Positions 22,838 to 32,649 of a stretch of DNA of 64,000 nt are shown here, one piece after another (within the stretch, counting starts at the first letter, position 1; each line of letters opens with the position of its first letter). The position numbers were made by a program, and so were the translations under genes. The notes below the pieces were generated by a model. That model saw only the letters and a program-made list of their open reading frames with translations, searched no databases and was not told where the DNA came from. The DNA is taken from assembly GCA_902798425.1 (NCBI GenBank), contig CADBWR010000003.1:1-64000 (forward strand). The letters run 5' to 3'. The DNA is from an uncultured Bacteroidales bacterium (lineage in GTDB: Bacteria; Bacteroidota; Bacteroidia; Bacteroidales; Bacteroidaceae).

Positions 22838-24655
22838 ATGAACTGGAAGAAATTCAACTATTGCCTTACCGGCATTATCATACTTTTGGCTTTAAGCTTC
22901 TATACCATCAAAACATCTGGACAGGCAAAAAGCCAGGAAGACACAACCGAAACGAACCTTTTACAGAAGGTACGCATTGCTTTCAATCAGAACAATGAAC
23001 ATCAGTTCTACGAAGCCATCGGGAACTACCGCAAGTACTTACTCGGCGAAGGCAACATGAACGGCTATTACCTCTGTTGGAAAAATGAGGTGCTCTACGA
23101 TGTTAACCACAACCACTTCTACCGTGCTTTGCGCAAGACCATGAAGATGCAGGCTGAGATGGAGCGCCGTGGCGACATGAACGAGCTCTACAAGACGACC
23201 CAGCTACGAGGCATCATCTACTCTCTGCGTGGCAACATACCCTTGGCTCATCAGTATTTTGAGAAGGCCTTGGAACAAGTAGACCACAGTCAGGTCAAGA
23301 ACCTGGCTTCTATCTACATGGACCTGGCTAACATCGAGATGGACACCCAACCGGAAGAGGCCATGAAACACCTTGACTGTGCCATTGAAATCATTAAGGG
23401 AGATGCTGTCAGCTACGACTACAGCGATGCCATCGGTTTTAAAGTCATCGTATCGTATGCTATGCGCGACTGGACAGCCGTTAACGCAGCCTTCAAAGAA
23501 TACATCTCACTGAGAGAGAAACTGGGCGAAGAGTTCAGTACCACCTATTATTATTACGCGTTGATCTGCAAAGCTGCTGCAGACAAACGGTACGATGATG
23601 CCATCAGACTGACCCACAACCTGACCAATTCCACTGACATCTACAAATTCCAAAGCGAAATCTACGAGATGTCAGGCAACACTGACATGGCCTTCAAGAC
23701 GCAGAAGCACTATATGGCTATCAAGGACTCAGTGAACAACGTCATCATGGCGGAAGAAATGATGGGATCAGCCAGTGACCTTGAAGATGCAGAAGCTTTC
23801 AGCAATATGATGGCCAAGCACAACACAAGACTACAATACGCCATCAGCGCTGTCGTCTTTGGCTTCTTAATGATAGGTTTGCTCATCTATCGTATGAACA
23901 AGAACCGCTATCTGCGCAAACTACAGCGCCAGAACCAAGAGTTGCTCATTGCCCGCGACAAAGCCCAAGAGGCCAACCGCATGAAAATCAGTTTTCTGCG
24001 GAACATGAGTCACGAGATACGTACACCATTGAACATTATCAGCGGTTATGCACAGATTATCAGCGACCCGCGTACACTGACCAGCGATGCGGAACGTGCC
24101 GACATCGCTAAGCGTATTGGTCACAGCACTAACACCATTGTACGCATCGTCGACGAAATACTCGACATTTCCAGCAAAGAGAGTGTACACTATATAGACA
24201 AGACTGACCTCATCGCATGTAATGACCTGTTGAGAAATCTGGCAGGACCCTATCAAGACGACGAGATTAACTTCTCACTCCGTCTGGAACTGCTACTCAA
24301 GGACAGCTGTAAAATCATGACCAACTGCAAGGAGGTTCAGAAGATTCTCAACCACCTCATGGACAATGCCATCAAGTTCACTCCCCAAGGGGGTACCATC
24401 ACCTTGCGCAGCTATCAGCACAAACTTGCCCAAGATATCATCTGTCTTAGTGTCACCGACACAGGTTGTGGCATCAAGGAGGGCGACGAAGAGAAGATTT
24501 TCGAACACTTCTACAAGTCAGACATCTATAAGGAGGGGGTCGGTCTGGGATTGTCGGTGGCTCGTCGTGTAGCACGCCAATTGGGTGGTGACGTTATTCT
24601 CGACACCCGATACAAAGAAGGCAGCCGCTTTATTCTGCAACTGCCGAAAGAGTGA
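22838..24655 (+). CDS. TPR-containing membrane histidine kinase
   Basis: 605 residues. N-terminal membrane segment or signal (about 7-25), about 300 residues of TPR-like helices (YALICKAAADKRYDDAIRLT), a second membrane helix (about 333-352, YAISAVVFGFLMIGLLIY), a coiled coil, then the kinase core: H-box FLRNMSHEIRTPLNIISGY with the phospho-acceptor His near 391, N-box LMDNAIKFTPQGG, G1 DTGCGIK, G2 GVGLGLSV. No receiver domain and no adjacent response regulator are present, so its partner is elsewhere. The sensor half is probably periplasmic, and TPRs suggest a protein or peptide signal (inference). Confidence 0.9.
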   Translation: MNWKKFNYCLTGIIILLALSFYTIKTSGQAKSQEDTTETNLLQKVRIAFNQNNEHQFYEAIGNYRKYLLGEGNMNGYYLCWKNEVLYDVNHNHFYRALRKTMKMQAEMERRGDMNELYKTTQLRGIIYSLRGNIPLAHQYFEKALEQVDHSQVKNLASIYMDLANIEMDTQPEEAMKHLDCAIEIIKGDAVSYDYSDAIGFKVIVSYAMRDWTAVNAAFKEYISLREKLGEEFSTTYYYYALICKAAADKRYDDAIRLTHNLTNSTDIYKFQSEIYEMSGNTDMAFKTQKHYMAIKDSVNNVIMAEEMMGSASDLEDAEAFSNMMAKHNTRLQYAISAVVFGFLMIGLLIYRMNKNRYLRKLQRQNQELLIARDKAQEANRMKISFLRNMSHEIRTPLNIISGYAQIISDPRTLTSDAERADIAKRIGHSTNTIVRIVDEILDISSKESVHYIDKTDLIACNDLLRNLAGPYQDDEINFSLRLELLLKDSCKIMTNCKEVQKILNHLMDNAIKFTPQGGTITLRSYQHKLAQDIICLSVTDTGCGIKEGDEEKIFEHFYKSDIYKEGVGLGLSVARRVARQLGGDVILDTRYKEGSRFILQLPKE

Positions 24656-24659
24656 GAAT

Positions 24660-24692
24660 AATGCTTAATGCATAATGCTTAATGCTTAATTA
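24660..24692. repeat. Heptamer array (AATGCTT)n
   Basis: Four heptamers plus a partial unit between the convergent histidine kinase and nadK genes; the nadK stop codon (24690-24692) is part of it. Confidence 0.88.
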
Positions 24693-25577
24693 GCCGCGCT
24701 GGTCAGCACCCCACATCATCTTTTCACGCAGGGTATGAAAATACTTCGTACCAGCACGCTTGATGACCTTTACGCGGTAGGGTGCCTTGCGCAAGGTCAG
24801 GCGCGTCGTGTCAGGAAGGTTCTCCGAGCGACCGTCCAGCGCCACCAGATAGTTGTGCGTCCTACTCTCTACCGTTAGTTTAATCTCACAGTCTTCCGAG
24901 AAGACGATGGGGCGGACATTCAACGAGTGGGGAGCAACGGCCGTCAACGCAAAGACGTGTGTCCCTGGCACAATGATAGGTCCACCGTTCGACAGCGAAT
25001 AGGCCGTAGAACCGGTTGGGGTACTCATAATCAGGCCATCCGCCTGATAAGTCGTCAGGTAGTCACCATTCACCGTTGTATGGATGGTTATCATCGAGGC
25101 ATTGTCACGTTTCAGTATGGCGACATCGTTCAGTGCACAGCTATAACCTTCCAGTGGCTGTCCTTCCGTTTCTACCTTGATGACGGCACGGGTGTCAACC
25201 GTATAGTCGCCCTCATAGAGTGCATCAATGGTACGCTCTATCTCCTGCGCCTTGACATCTGCCAAGAATCCTAAACGTCCCGTATTGACACCCAAGATAG
25301 GAATCTGTTTGTCTCCCACCATACTGGCAGCACGCAGGAAAGTACCGTCGCCACCCATGGAGATAACGAAATCGGCATTGAAGTCTGACGGGTCGAAGAC
25401 AGAGACACCTTCCACCGGCAGGTGCTGGTCATCGGTCAGGAAACAATAGAACTCACGTTCAATACAGACTTCTGCTCGTCGAACAGACAGACATGCCAGC
25501 AGTTTCTGGATAGAAGCTGACTTCTTTGGCTGATAGGCATTGCCAAAAATAGCGAACCTTAATTTACGTGACGTCAT
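24690..25577 (-). CDS. nadK: NAD kinase
   Basis: Phosphorylates NAD to NADP in the cytoplasm. 295 residues, normal length. Family blocks: VISMGGDGTFLRAASM (diacylglycerol-kinase-like GGDGT), ILGVNTGRLGFLADV, the NDVAI segment and TPTGSTAYSLSNGGPI. The promoter box (TATCTTTG, minus, 25642-25649) faces and overlaps the pdxJ promoter. Its 3' end converges with the histidine kinase gene across a heptamer array. Confidence 0.96.
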   Translation of the reverse strand: MTSRKLRFAIFGNAYQPKKSASIQKLLACLSVRRAEVCIEREFYCFLTDDQHLPVEGVSVFDPSDFNADFVISMGGDGTFLRAASMVGDKQIPILGVNTGRLGFLADVKAQEIERTIDALYEGDYTVDTRAVIKVETEGQPLEGYSCALNDVAILKRDNASMITIHTTVNGDYLTTYQADGLIMSTPTGSTAYSLSNGGPIIVPGTHVFALTAVAPHSLNVRPIVFSEDCEIKLTVESRTHNYLVALDGRSENLPDTTRLTLRKAPYRVKVIKRAGTKYFHTLREKMMWGADQRG

Positions 25578-25615
25578 ACTTTTTTAGCTCTTTTAGCTGA
25601 TTATTCACAAAGAAT

Positions 25616-25654
25616 TTGTATCTTTGCAGCGTACAATGGTGCAAAGATACAAAT
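25616..25654. promoter_or_regulatory. Face-to-face promoters of pdxJ and nadK
   Basis: Plus box TATCTTTG at 25619-25626 and minus box TATCTTTG at 25642-25649 lie in a near-perfect inverted repeat (tttgtatctttgca and its complement). The plus box is to the left of the minus box, so each transcript starts by crossing the other promoter. Confidence 0.72.
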
Positions 25655-25689
25655 AAAAGTGAAAAATGAAAAGTGAAAAGTGAAAAATA
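25655..25689. repeat. Heptamer array (AAAAGTG)n
   Basis: Units aaaagtg, aaaaatg, aaaagtg, aaaagtg, aaaaata. It forms the whole leader of pdxJ; the A of the start codon is its last base. Confidence 0.88.
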
Positions 25690-26402
25690 TGACGAAACTA
25701 AGTGTAAATATCAATAAGATTGCTACTCTGCGCAATGCCAGAGGCGGCAACAACCCCAACGTGCTGACTGTTGCACGCGACGTTGAACTATTTGGTGGAC
25801 AGGGCATTACCGTACACCCACGTCCCGACGAACGTCACATTCGCTACCAGGATGTCCGCGACCTGCGCCCGCAGATTACCACCGAGTTTAATATTGAGGG
25901 TAACCCCATCGACTCGTTCACCCAACTGGTATTGGAGGTTGTACCTACACAAGTGACGCTGGTACCTGACGGGTACGACCAGATAACCAGCAATCACGGC
26001 TGGGACACGCTGGAAAACAAAGCCTTTCTCACCGATATCTGCAAGACTTTCAAGGAGGCAGGCATCCGTACCAGTATCTTTGTCGATGCCGAACCGCGCA
26101 TGGTGGAGGGTGCCAAGGCATGTGGTGCTGACCGTGTGGAGCTTTACACAGAGCCTTACGCCTCTGGCTATGCGGCTAACCGTGAGGCAGCCATCGCTCC
26201 ATTTATTGCTGCTGCCAAGACTGCTCAAGAAGTAGGACTGGGGCTCAACGCTGGTCACGACCTGTCGCTGGAGAATCTGGCCTACTATCATCAGCAGATT
26301 CCCTGGACTGACGAGGTCAGCATTGGTCATGCACTCATCTGCGATGCCCTCTACTTAGGACTGCAGGAAACCATCAAGCAATATTTACAAGCTCTAAGAT
26401 AA
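25689..26402 (+). CDS. pdxJ: Pyridoxine 5'-phosphate synthase
   Basis: Condenses 1-deoxyxylulose 5-phosphate and 3-amino-2-oxopropyl phosphate to pyridoxine 5'-phosphate. 237 residues starting MTKLSVNINKIATLRNARGG; the phosphate- and substrate-binding blocks TVHPRPDERHIRYQDV, TTEFNIEGNP and LNAGHDLSLENL hold the conserved His and Glu residues. An upstream ATG at 25680 lies within the heptamer array and is rejected. It heads a plus-strand run of four genes (pdxJ, DJ-1, ispD, recG). Confidence 0.96.
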   Translation: MTKLSVNINKIATLRNARGGNNPNVLTVARDVELFGGQGITVHPRPDERHIRYQDVRDLRPQITTEFNIEGNPIDSFTQLVLEVVPTQVTLVPDGYDQITSNHGWDTLENKAFLTDICKTFKEAGIRTSIFVDAEPRMVEGAKACGADRVELYTEPYASGYAANREAAIAPFIAAAKTAQEVGLGLNAGHDLSLENLAYYHQQIPWTDEVSIGHALICDALYLGLQETIKQYLQALR

Positions 26403-26412
26403 ATAAAAGACA

Positions 26413-26985
26413 ATGAAAAAGGTATATGTATTCTTAGCTGACGGCTTCGAGGATGTAGAAGCACTGATTCCCGTCGACGTATTGCGTCGTGGCGGTGTTG
26501 ACGTTGTAACGGTGAGCATCAGCGACTTCCCCTTGGTACGTTCTGCTCATGGCGTGAACATCGAGGCAGACATCATGTTTGAAGAAGGAGACTTCTCTGA
26601 TGCCGGCCTGCTGTTCTTGCCCGGTGGTATGCCTGGTGCTACCAATCTCTTTGACCACGAGGGTGTCTGCAAAGCCATCGTCGACCAGCATGCTGCAGGC
26701 AAAAAGGTTGCTGCCATCTGTGCCTCGCCCGCTGTTGTCCTGGCTCCTTTAGGTGTTCTTGAGGGTAAGCGTGCCACCTGCTATCCAGGCATGGAGGATC
26801 CGCTGCCAGAGAATGGTGCTACCTATACTGGCGACCTAGTTACCGTTGACGGTCAAGTCACGACCGGCGAGGGGCCTGCCGCTGCATTCCCCTTTGCCTA
26901 TGAGCTCCTTGCTCAGTTAGTAGACAAGAAGACCTCAGACCAAATTGCCGAGGGCATGCGCTTCAAACACCTTATTAATGCTTAA
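26413..26985 (+). CDS. DJ-1/PfpI family protein (YajL/ThiJ-like)
   Basis: 190 residues of the DJ-1 superfamily. The conserved Glu is in LADGFEDVEALIPVDVLR and the nucleophilic Cys in VAAICASPAVVLAPLG, with GGMPGATNLFDHE in between. Proteins of this size are reported as glyoxalase III-like, deglycase-like or redox chaperones; the activity cannot be chosen from sequence. It follows pdxJ by 10 bp. Its last codons (Ile-Asn-Ala-stop) are written by a heptamer array, so the C-terminus may have been altered by that repeat. Confidence 0.92.
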   Translation: MKKVYVFLADGFEDVEALIPVDVLRRGGVDVVTVSISDFPLVRSAHGVNIEADIMFEEGDFSDAGLLFLPGGMPGATNLFDHEGVCKAIVDQHAAGKKVAAICASPAVVLAPLGVLEGKRATCYPGMEDPLPENGATYTGDLVTVDGQVTTGEGPAAAFPFAYELLAQLVDKKTSDQIAEGMRFKHLINA

Positions 26986-27002
26986 TTCTTAATGCATAAT
27001 GC
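26975..27002. repeat. Heptamer array joining DJ-1 stop and ispD start
   Basis: Units ttaatgc, ttaattc, ttaatgc, ataatgc. The DJ-1 TAA (26983-26985) and the ispD ATG (26999-27001) are both inside the array. Confidence 0.88.
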
Positions 27003-27712
27003 ATCATTGTTGCGATTATGTAATCATTGTGGCAGGTGGTAAGGGACTGCGTATGGGAACAGACATTCCCAAGCAGTTTCTGCCAATAGGCGGCAAACCA
27101 GTACTGATGCGGACGCTGGAACGGTTCCGCGAGTACGCTGCCGACCTGCAGATTATCTTGGTATTGCCCAAGGCCCAACAGAACTACTGGAAACAACTGT
27201 GTAAGGAATATGACTTCAGGATAGAGTACCAGTTGACGGATGGTGGCGAGACGCGCTTCCACTCTGTGCAGAACGGTTTAGCACTCGTTCCTGACGATGC
27301 CGAAGGTGTGGTAGGTGTACACGACGGTGTACGTCCCTTCCCCAGCGTGGAGGTCATCCGCAACTGCTACGAGACCGCCCGAACCGCTAAGGCCGTCATC
27401 CCCGTCATACCCATCGTTGAGACGGTGCGCCATTTGGTAAGCGAGTCCAATACTCAACGTTCAATAACCGTTCCTCGTGGCGACTACCGTCTGGTGCAGA
27501 CCCCACAGACCTTCGATATCCAGTTGTTAAAGGCAGCCAACCGCCAGCCCTACAACGATGGTTTCACCGACGATGCCAGCGTAGTCGAAGCTTACGGCTT
27601 TGACATCACCCTCGTCGAGGGCAACCGTGAGAACATCAAGATCACCACACCCTTTGACATGACTATCGCTGAAGCACTGCTGAATAACAATAATTCCGTG
27701 TCAGTCCGTTAA
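26999..27712 (+). CDS. ispD: 2-C-methyl-D-erythritol 4-phosphate cytidylyltransferase
   Basis: Third step of the MEP isoprenoid pathway. 237 residues: nucleotide-binding loop [47 protein letters not shown] and [11 protein letters not shown] are the family blocks. The first residues (MHHCCDY) come from the edge of a heptamer array and are atypical, but no better in-frame start exists before the catalytic loop. ispH of the same pathway is at 42829-43728, not in the same operon. It is 5 bp upstream of recG. Confidence 0.95.
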   Translation: MHHCCDYVIIVAGGKGLRMGTDIPKQFLPIGGKPVLMRTLERFREYAADLQIILVLPKAQQNYWKQLCKEYDFRIEYQLTDGGETRFHSVQNGLALVPDDAEGVVGVHDGVRPFPSVEVIRNCYETARTAKAVIPVIPIVETVRHLVSESNTQRSITVPRGDYRLVQTPQTFDIQLLKAANRQPYNDGFTDDASVVEAYGFDITLVEGNRENIKITTPFDMTIAEALLNNNNSVSVR

Positions 27713-27717
27713 GTACG

Positions 27718-29820
27718 ATGCAAAGTATCCTCCAACAAGACATCCAATATCTGGCAGGCGTAGGTCCTAACCGCCGTAAGATGCTCAGTGACGAACTGGG
27801 CATCCAGACATTTGGCGACCTGTTGGAGTACTATCCCTATAAGCATGTCGACCGCAGTCGCCTCTATACCATTCAGGAACTCACGGGCGATATGCCCTTT
27901 GTACAGGTGAAAGGCCACATCCTCAGCTTTGAGACCTATAAGATGAGTGCCCGCAAGAAGCGCGTCGTCGCCCACTTCACCGACGGCTATGGCAAAGTGA
28001 TGGACCTCACGTGGTTCAACTATGCCGACAGTGCTCTGAAGAGGTATAAGGTCGGCACAGAATACGTCGTCTTCGGTCGTCCGCAGGTCTTCAACGGTCG
28101 CATCCAACTGGTACACCCCGACATGGAGGAGGCCGACAAGCTGGAGCTCTCCTCCATGGGTATGCAGCCCTACTACAACACGTCGGATAAGATGAAGAAG
28201 GCGGGCCTCAACAGCCGTGCCGTTGAGAAACTCACCAAGACACTCCTCGACACCATCAAGGAACCTATCGCTGAGACGCTCCCCGACTTCATCACGCAGA
28301 AGTTGCACCTGATGAGTCGTGACGACGCCCTGCGGCGCATCCACTATCCGCAGAATGCCAAACAGTTGGAACAGGCCCGTCTGCGCCTGAAGTTCGAAGA
28401 GTTGTTCTTTGTCCAGCTTAATATATTAAGGTACGCGAGCGACCAGCGCCGCAAGTACCGCGGCTATGTATTCAGCAAGATTGGCGACCACTTCAACACC
28501 TTCTATAAGGAGAACCTGCCCTTCCCGCTCACCGAGGCGCAGAAGCGCGTCATCCGCGAAATTCGCAAGGATATGGGTAGCGGCAAACAGATGAACCGTC
28601 TGCTACAGGGCGATGTAGGTTCCGGCAAGACACTCGTGGCACTGATGTCGATGCTCATCGCACTGGACAACGGCTACCAGGCATGCATCATGGCACCCAC
28701 CGAGATTCTTGCCGAGCAACACCTGCAGACCATCATGGACTTCCTAAAGGGTATGGACATCCGTGTAGCCATGCTGACGGGCATTGTCAAGGGTAAGCGC
28801 CGGCAGGAGGTTCTCGACGGACTGCTTGACGGCACGGTACAGATTCTCGTCGGCACGCATGCCGTCATCGAGGATACCGTACAATTTGCCCGACTGGGTA
28901 TGGTGGTTGTCGACGAACAGCACCGCTTCGGTGTAGCCCAGCGTGCCAAGCTGTGGAGCAAGAGCGTCAATCCGCCCCACGTGCTGGTTATGACTGCCAC
29001 CCCCATTCCCCGTACACTAGCCATGACGCTCTATGGCGACCTTGACGTCAGCATCATCGACGAACTGCCACCTGGCCGCAAACCCGTCGTCACACAACAT
29101 GTCTTCGACCGCTCGCTGCCGTCACTCTACGACAGCATTCGCAACCAGATACGACAAGGGCGTCAGGTGTATATCGTCTTCCCCCTCATTGAGGAGAGCG
29201 AGAAGATAGATCTCAAAAATCTGGAGGATGGTTTTGCTACCTTGACACAGGTATTTCCAGAATTCCGCCTCAGCAAGGTACATGGCAAGATGAAACCTGC
29301 CGAGAAGGAAGCCGAGATGCAGAAGTTTGTCAGCGGTGAGACACAGATACTCGTTGCCACCACCGTCATTGAGGTCGGTGTCAACGTGCCCAACGCCTCT
29401 GTGATGGTCATCCTCGAAGCCCAGCGCTTCGGTCTCTCCCAACTCCACCAGCTACGCGGTCGCGTAGGTCGTGGTGCCGACCAGTCATACTGCATTCTCG
29501 TCACTTGTTACGAGCTGAGCGCCGACACGCGCAAGCGCATTGACATCATGTGTGAGACCAACGATGGCTTCCGCATTGCCGAAGCCGACCTGAAACTGCG
29601 TGGTCCTGGCGATTTGGAGGGTACCCAACAGAGTGGTATGGCCTTCGACCTGAAGATAGCCGACATTGCCCGCGATGGTCAATTGGTACAGATGGCTCGT
29701 GACGAGGCGCAACTGATTATCGACGATGACCCGCTCTGCGCTTCCGACCGCTACGCGCTGCTCTGGCGTCGCCTCAAAGAGTTGCGCAAGACCAACATCA
29801 ACTGGGGTGTCATCTCCTAA
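27718..29820 (+). CDS. recG: ATP-dependent DNA helicase RecG
   Basis: Remodels stalled replication forks and recombination intermediates. 700 residues: N-terminal wedge/OB domain (residues about 1-230, PFVQVKGHILSFETYK), Walker A GDVGSGKTLVAL (about 298), DEQH box VVVDEQHRFGVAQR (about 397), motif III MTATPIPRTLAMTLYGDLDV and motif VI QLRGRVGRGADQSYC. Length is normal. It is the last gene of the pdxJ run and meets tRNA-Ser convergently. Confidence 0.97.
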   Translation: MQSILQQDIQYLAGVGPNRRKMLSDELGIQTFGDLLEYYPYKHVDRSRLYTIQELTGDMPFVQVKGHILSFETYKMSARKKRVVAHFTDGYGKVMDLTWFNYADSALKRYKVGTEYVVFGRPQVFNGRIQLVHPDMEEADKLELSSMGMQPYYNTSDKMKKAGLNSRAVEKLTKTLLDTIKEPIAETLPDFITQKLHLMSRDDALRRIHYPQNAKQLEQARLRLKFEELFFVQLNILRYASDQRRKYRGYVFSKIGDHFNTFYKENLPFPLTEAQKRVIREIRKDMGSGKQMNRLLQGDVGSGKTLVALMSMLIALDNGYQACIMAPTEILAEQHLQTIMDFLKGMDIRVAMLTGIVKGKRRQEVLDGLLDGTVQILVGTHAVIEDTVQFARLGMVVVDEQHRFGVAQRAKLWSKSVNPPHVLVMTATPIPRTLAMTLYGDLDVSIIDELPPGRKPVVTQHVFDRSLPSLYDSIRNQIRQGRQVYIVFPLIEESEKIDLKNLEDGFATLTQVFPEFRLSKVHGKMKPAEKEAEMQKFVSGETQILVATTVIEVGVNVPNASVMVILEAQRFGLSQLHQLRGRVGRGADQSYCILVTCYELSADTRKRIDIMCETNDGFRIAEADLKLRGPGDLEGTQQSGMAFDLKIADIARDGQLVQMARDEAQLIIDDDPLCASDRYALLWRRLKELRKTNINWGVIS

Positions 29821-29860
29821 AAAAAAGACAAAGCCCCGAAGCTTTCGCCTCGGAGCTTTG
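29821..29860 (-). terminator. Intrinsic terminator of tRNA-Ser
   Basis: A 13-bp stem with two mismatches (aaagccccgaagc with gcctcggagcttt) is followed on the minus strand by a run of seven T. On the plus strand no T-run follows, so it serves the tRNA transcript mainly. Confidence 0.8.
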
Positions 29861-29867
29861 AATCCTG

Positions 29868-29955
29868 CGGAGAGAACAGGATTCGAACCTGCGAACCGGT
29901 TTTGCCGGTTACACGCTTTCCAGGCGTGCCTCTTCAACCACTCGAGCACCTCTCC
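29868..29955 (-). tRNA. tRNA-Ser (anticodon GGA)
   Basis: 88 nt class II tRNA. The acceptor stem GGAGAGG/TCTCTCC, the anticodon arm CACGC-CTGGAAA-GCGTG giving anticodon GGA, a long variable arm (AACCGGCAAAACCGGTT) and the T loop TTCGAAT are all visible. Discriminator base is G, as expected for serine. CCA is not encoded. A TACCTTTG box (minus, 29996-30003) and a leader hairpin ctttgcaccc/gggtgcaaag lie upstream. Confidence 0.97.
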
Positions 29956-29995
29956 AAAAATACTTTGCACCCACTATAAATGGATTTAGCGGGTG

Positions 29996-30003
29996 CAAAG
30001 GTA
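29996..30003 (-). promoter_or_regulatory. -7 box of tRNA-Ser
   Basis: TACCTTTG on the minus strand, 40 bp upstream of the tRNA 5' end. Confidence 0.65.
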
Positions 30004-30009
30004 CGAATA

Positions 30010-30042
30010 AAAAGTGAAAAGCAAAGAGCGAAGAGCGAAAAA
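30010..30042. repeat. Heptamer array (AAGAGCG/AAAAGTG)n
   Basis: Units aaaagtg, aaaagca, aagagcg, aagagcg, aaaaatt, between the clpB stop and the tRNA promoter. Confidence 0.85.
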
Positions 30043-30073
30043 TTTGCTACCACCTATGTTTTTTTATATTTTT

Positions 30074-32581
30074 TTAGTTGCGGAACACCAGTCCATCGCC
30101 AAACTCATCAATGATGATTGGTTTCGTACGGTCTACCTGGTCGGCAAGAATCTTGCGCGACAAGTCGTTGAGCACGAGGTTCTGGATGGCGCGCTTCACG
30201 GGACGTGCGCCAAATTCCGGGTCGTAGCCTTCCTGTGCCAGATAGCGGACGGCAGGTTCCGTTATTTGCAACGTTATACCCTGTGGTTCCAACATATCAG
30301 CCACCCTCTTCATCTGCAAGCGTACCACATCAGCTATCTGCTGCTGCGTCAGTTGCTGGAAGGTAATAATCTCATCGATACGGTTCAAGAACTCCGGGCG
30401 CATCGTCAGTCGCAACTCCTCACGGGTAGCATTACTCGTCATGATGATGATGGTGTTCTTGAAGTTGGCGGTACGACCCTTATTATCTGTCAGTCGTCCG
30501 TCATCCAATACCTGCAACAGGATGTTGAACACGTCGGGGTGTGCCTTCTCGATTTCGTCGAACAGCAACACCTGATATGGTTTGCGACGTACTGCCTCCG
30601 TCAACTGTCCACCCTCATCATAACCCACATATCCCGGAGGGGCACCAATGAGTCGGCTGACGGTATGCTTCTCCTGATATTCTGACATATCAATACGCGT
30701 CATCATTGTTTCGTCGTTAAAGAGGTATTCAGCCAAAGCCTTGGCCAACTCCGTCTTACCGACACCCGTAGTACCCAGGAAGATGAACGAAGCGATAGGT
30801 CGTTTCGGGTCTTGGAGTCCCGCACGACTACGACGCACTGCATCGCTAACAGCATTGATGGCCTCATCCTGTCCGATAACACGGTGGTGCAGTTCACTCT
30901 CCAAATGCAACAGTTTCTCACGTTCGCTCTGGAGCATACGGCTGACGGGTATACCTGTCCAGCGGCTTACCACCTCAGCAATATCATCGGCAGTGACTTC
31001 CTCACGAACCATCGCATTAGTGCCTTGCGCTGATGCCAACTGCGACTGAATTGCCTTAATGTCATCCTCAAGGGCCTTCAGTTTTGAGTAGCGAATCTCG
31101 GCCACCTTACCATAGTCGCCTTCGCGCTCGGCACGCTCAGCTTCGTACTTCAGGTTCTCCATCTCCTGCTTGTCCTGCTGAATCTTGTTGACAAGTTGGC
31201 GCTCACCCTCCCACTTGGCACGGAACTGTGTTTCCTGCTCTTTCAGTTCAGCAATCTCCTTATCCAATTGGGCTATCTTCGGTTCGTCACCCTCACGTTT
31301 GATGGCTTCACGCTCTATCTCCAACTGTGCCAGTCTACGCGTAATCTCGTCCAACTCCTCAGGTACGCTGTCACGTTCCATGCGCAACTTTGCAGCAGCC
31401 TCATCCATCAGATCGATGGCCTTATCTGGCAAAAAGCGTTCAGAGATGTAGCGTTCCGACAGTTGTACGGCAGCGATACAGGCATCGTCCTGAATACGCA
31501 CCTTGTGGTGGTTCTCGTAGCGTTCTTTCAAGCCACGCAGTATGGAGATGGCCGACAGTTCGTCCGGCTCATCCACCATCACCGTCTGGAAACGACGTTC
31601 GAGGGCTTTGTCCTTCTCAAAATATTTCTGATACTCGTTGAGCGTCGTAGCACCAATAGCACGCAATTCTCCACGAGCCAATGCCGGTTTCAGGATGTTG
31701 GCAGCATCCATAGCACCTTCTCCACCACCAGCGCCCACCAGTGTATGTATCTCGTCAATGAACAAGACAATGCGTCCCTCAGCCTTCGTCACCTCATTGA
31801 TGACACTCTTCAGGCGTTCCTCAAACTCGCCCTTGTACTTAGCACCTGCTACGAGAGCGCCCATGTCGAGCGAATAGAGCTGCTTATCTTTCAAGTTTTC
31901 TGGAACGTCTCCACGTACGATACGTCCTGCCAAACCCTCGACGATAGCCGTCTTACCCGTACCAGGTTCACCAATTAATATAGGATTATTCTTTGTACGG
32001 CGTGACAGAATCTGCAGCACACGACGTATCTCATCATCACGTCCGATAACAGGGTCAAGCTTACCCTGACGGGCCAGTTCCACCAAGTTCTTGGCATACT
32101 TCTCCAGTGACTGATAGTTGTCATCAGCCGACTGAGACTGCACCTTCTGTCCCTGGCGCAGTGCCTGGATGGCAGCACGCAATTCCTTTTCCGTAACCCC
32201 CGCATCCCTGAGTATACGACCTGCCGTAGCACCATCCGTCAGCAATGCCAGTAACAGCGGTTCTACGCTCACGAACTCATCTCCCATCTGCTGAGCATAG
32301 TCTTGAGCTTTCAGCAACACTTTGTTAGCATCGCTGGAAAGATAGGGTTCACCACCCGTCACACGGGGCAGATGTTGCAGCTCCGACTGTACGAGCATAT
32401 CAATCTGTTGGGCATTGACACCCAACTTCTGCAGCAGGAAGTTCACGACGTCCTTGGCCTTATTCATCACGCCCGCCAACAGGTGTACCGGTTCGATGGT
32501 CTGCTGGCCGTTACGCTGTGCAGTATTGACAGCCTCCTGGACTGTCTCCTGTGCTTTGATAGTAAACTTGTCTAATGTCAT
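30074..32581 (-). CDS. clpB: ClpB disaggregase, shortened in the second ATPase domain
   Basis: Hexameric AAA+ chaperone that extracts proteins from aggregates with DnaK. 835 residues: Clp_N domain (1-145), Walker [10 protein letters not shown] (about 204-212), coiled-coil middle domain (about 390-510), second Walker [10 protein letters not shown], and [20 protein letters not shown]. Between sensor-1 (IIIMTSN) and [11 protein letters not shown] only ten residues ([10 protein letters not shown]) are present, where E. coli ClpB has about thirty, so a surface segment of NBD2 is missing. The rest of the C-terminal domain ([15 protein letters not shown]) is intact. Monocistronic; no standard -7 box is obvious. 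Confidence 0.95.
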   Translation of the reverse strand: MTLDKFTIKAQETVQEAVNTAQRNGQQTIEPVHLLAGVMNKAKDVVNFLLQKLGVNAQQIDMLVQSELQHLPRVTGGEPYLSSDANKVLLKAQDYAQQMGDEFVSVEPLLLALLTDGATAGRILRDAGVTEKELRAAIQALRQGQKVQSQSADDNYQSLEKYAKNLVELARQGKLDPVIGRDDEIRRVLQILSRRTKNNPILIGEPGTGKTAIVEGLAGRIVRGDVPENLKDKQLYSLDMGALVAGAKYKGEFEERLKSVINEVTKAEGRIVLFIDEIHTLVGAGGGEGAMDAANILKPALARGELRAIGATTLNEYQKYFEKDKALERRFQTVMVDEPDELSAISILRGLKERYENHHKVRIQDDACIAAVQLSERYISERFLPDKAIDLMDEAAAKLRMERDSVPEELDEITRRLAQLEIEREAIKREGDEPKIAQLDKEIAELKEQETQFRAKWEGERQLVNKIQQDKQEMENLKYEAERAEREGDYGKVAEIRYSKLKALEDDIKAIQSQLASAQGTNAMVREEVTADDIAEVVSRWTGIPVSRMLQSEREKLLHLESELHHRVIGQDEAINAVSDAVRRSRAGLQDPKRPIASFIFLGTTGVGKTELAKALAEYLFNDETMMTRIDMSEYQEKHTVSRLIGAPPGYVGYDEGGQLTEAVRRKPYQVLLFDEIEKAHPDVFNILLQVLDDGRLTDNKGRTANFKNTIIIMTSNATREELRLTMRPEFLNRIDEIITFQQLTQQQIADVVRLQMKRVADMLEPQGITLQITEPAVRYLAQEGYDPEFGARPVKRAIQNLVLNDLSRKILADQVDRTKPIIIDEFGDGLVFRN

Positions 32582-32649
32582 AGTTTTGTCCTCCCATTAT
32601 TTTATTTGTTTCTGTCCATAGCCGAACAAACTACGTGCCGAAAGCAAAG

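Noticed and set aside
29726..29989. Frame of 87 codons across the recG end and the tRNA
   Set aside because: It overlaps the tRNA-Ser gene and the recG C-terminus in another frame.
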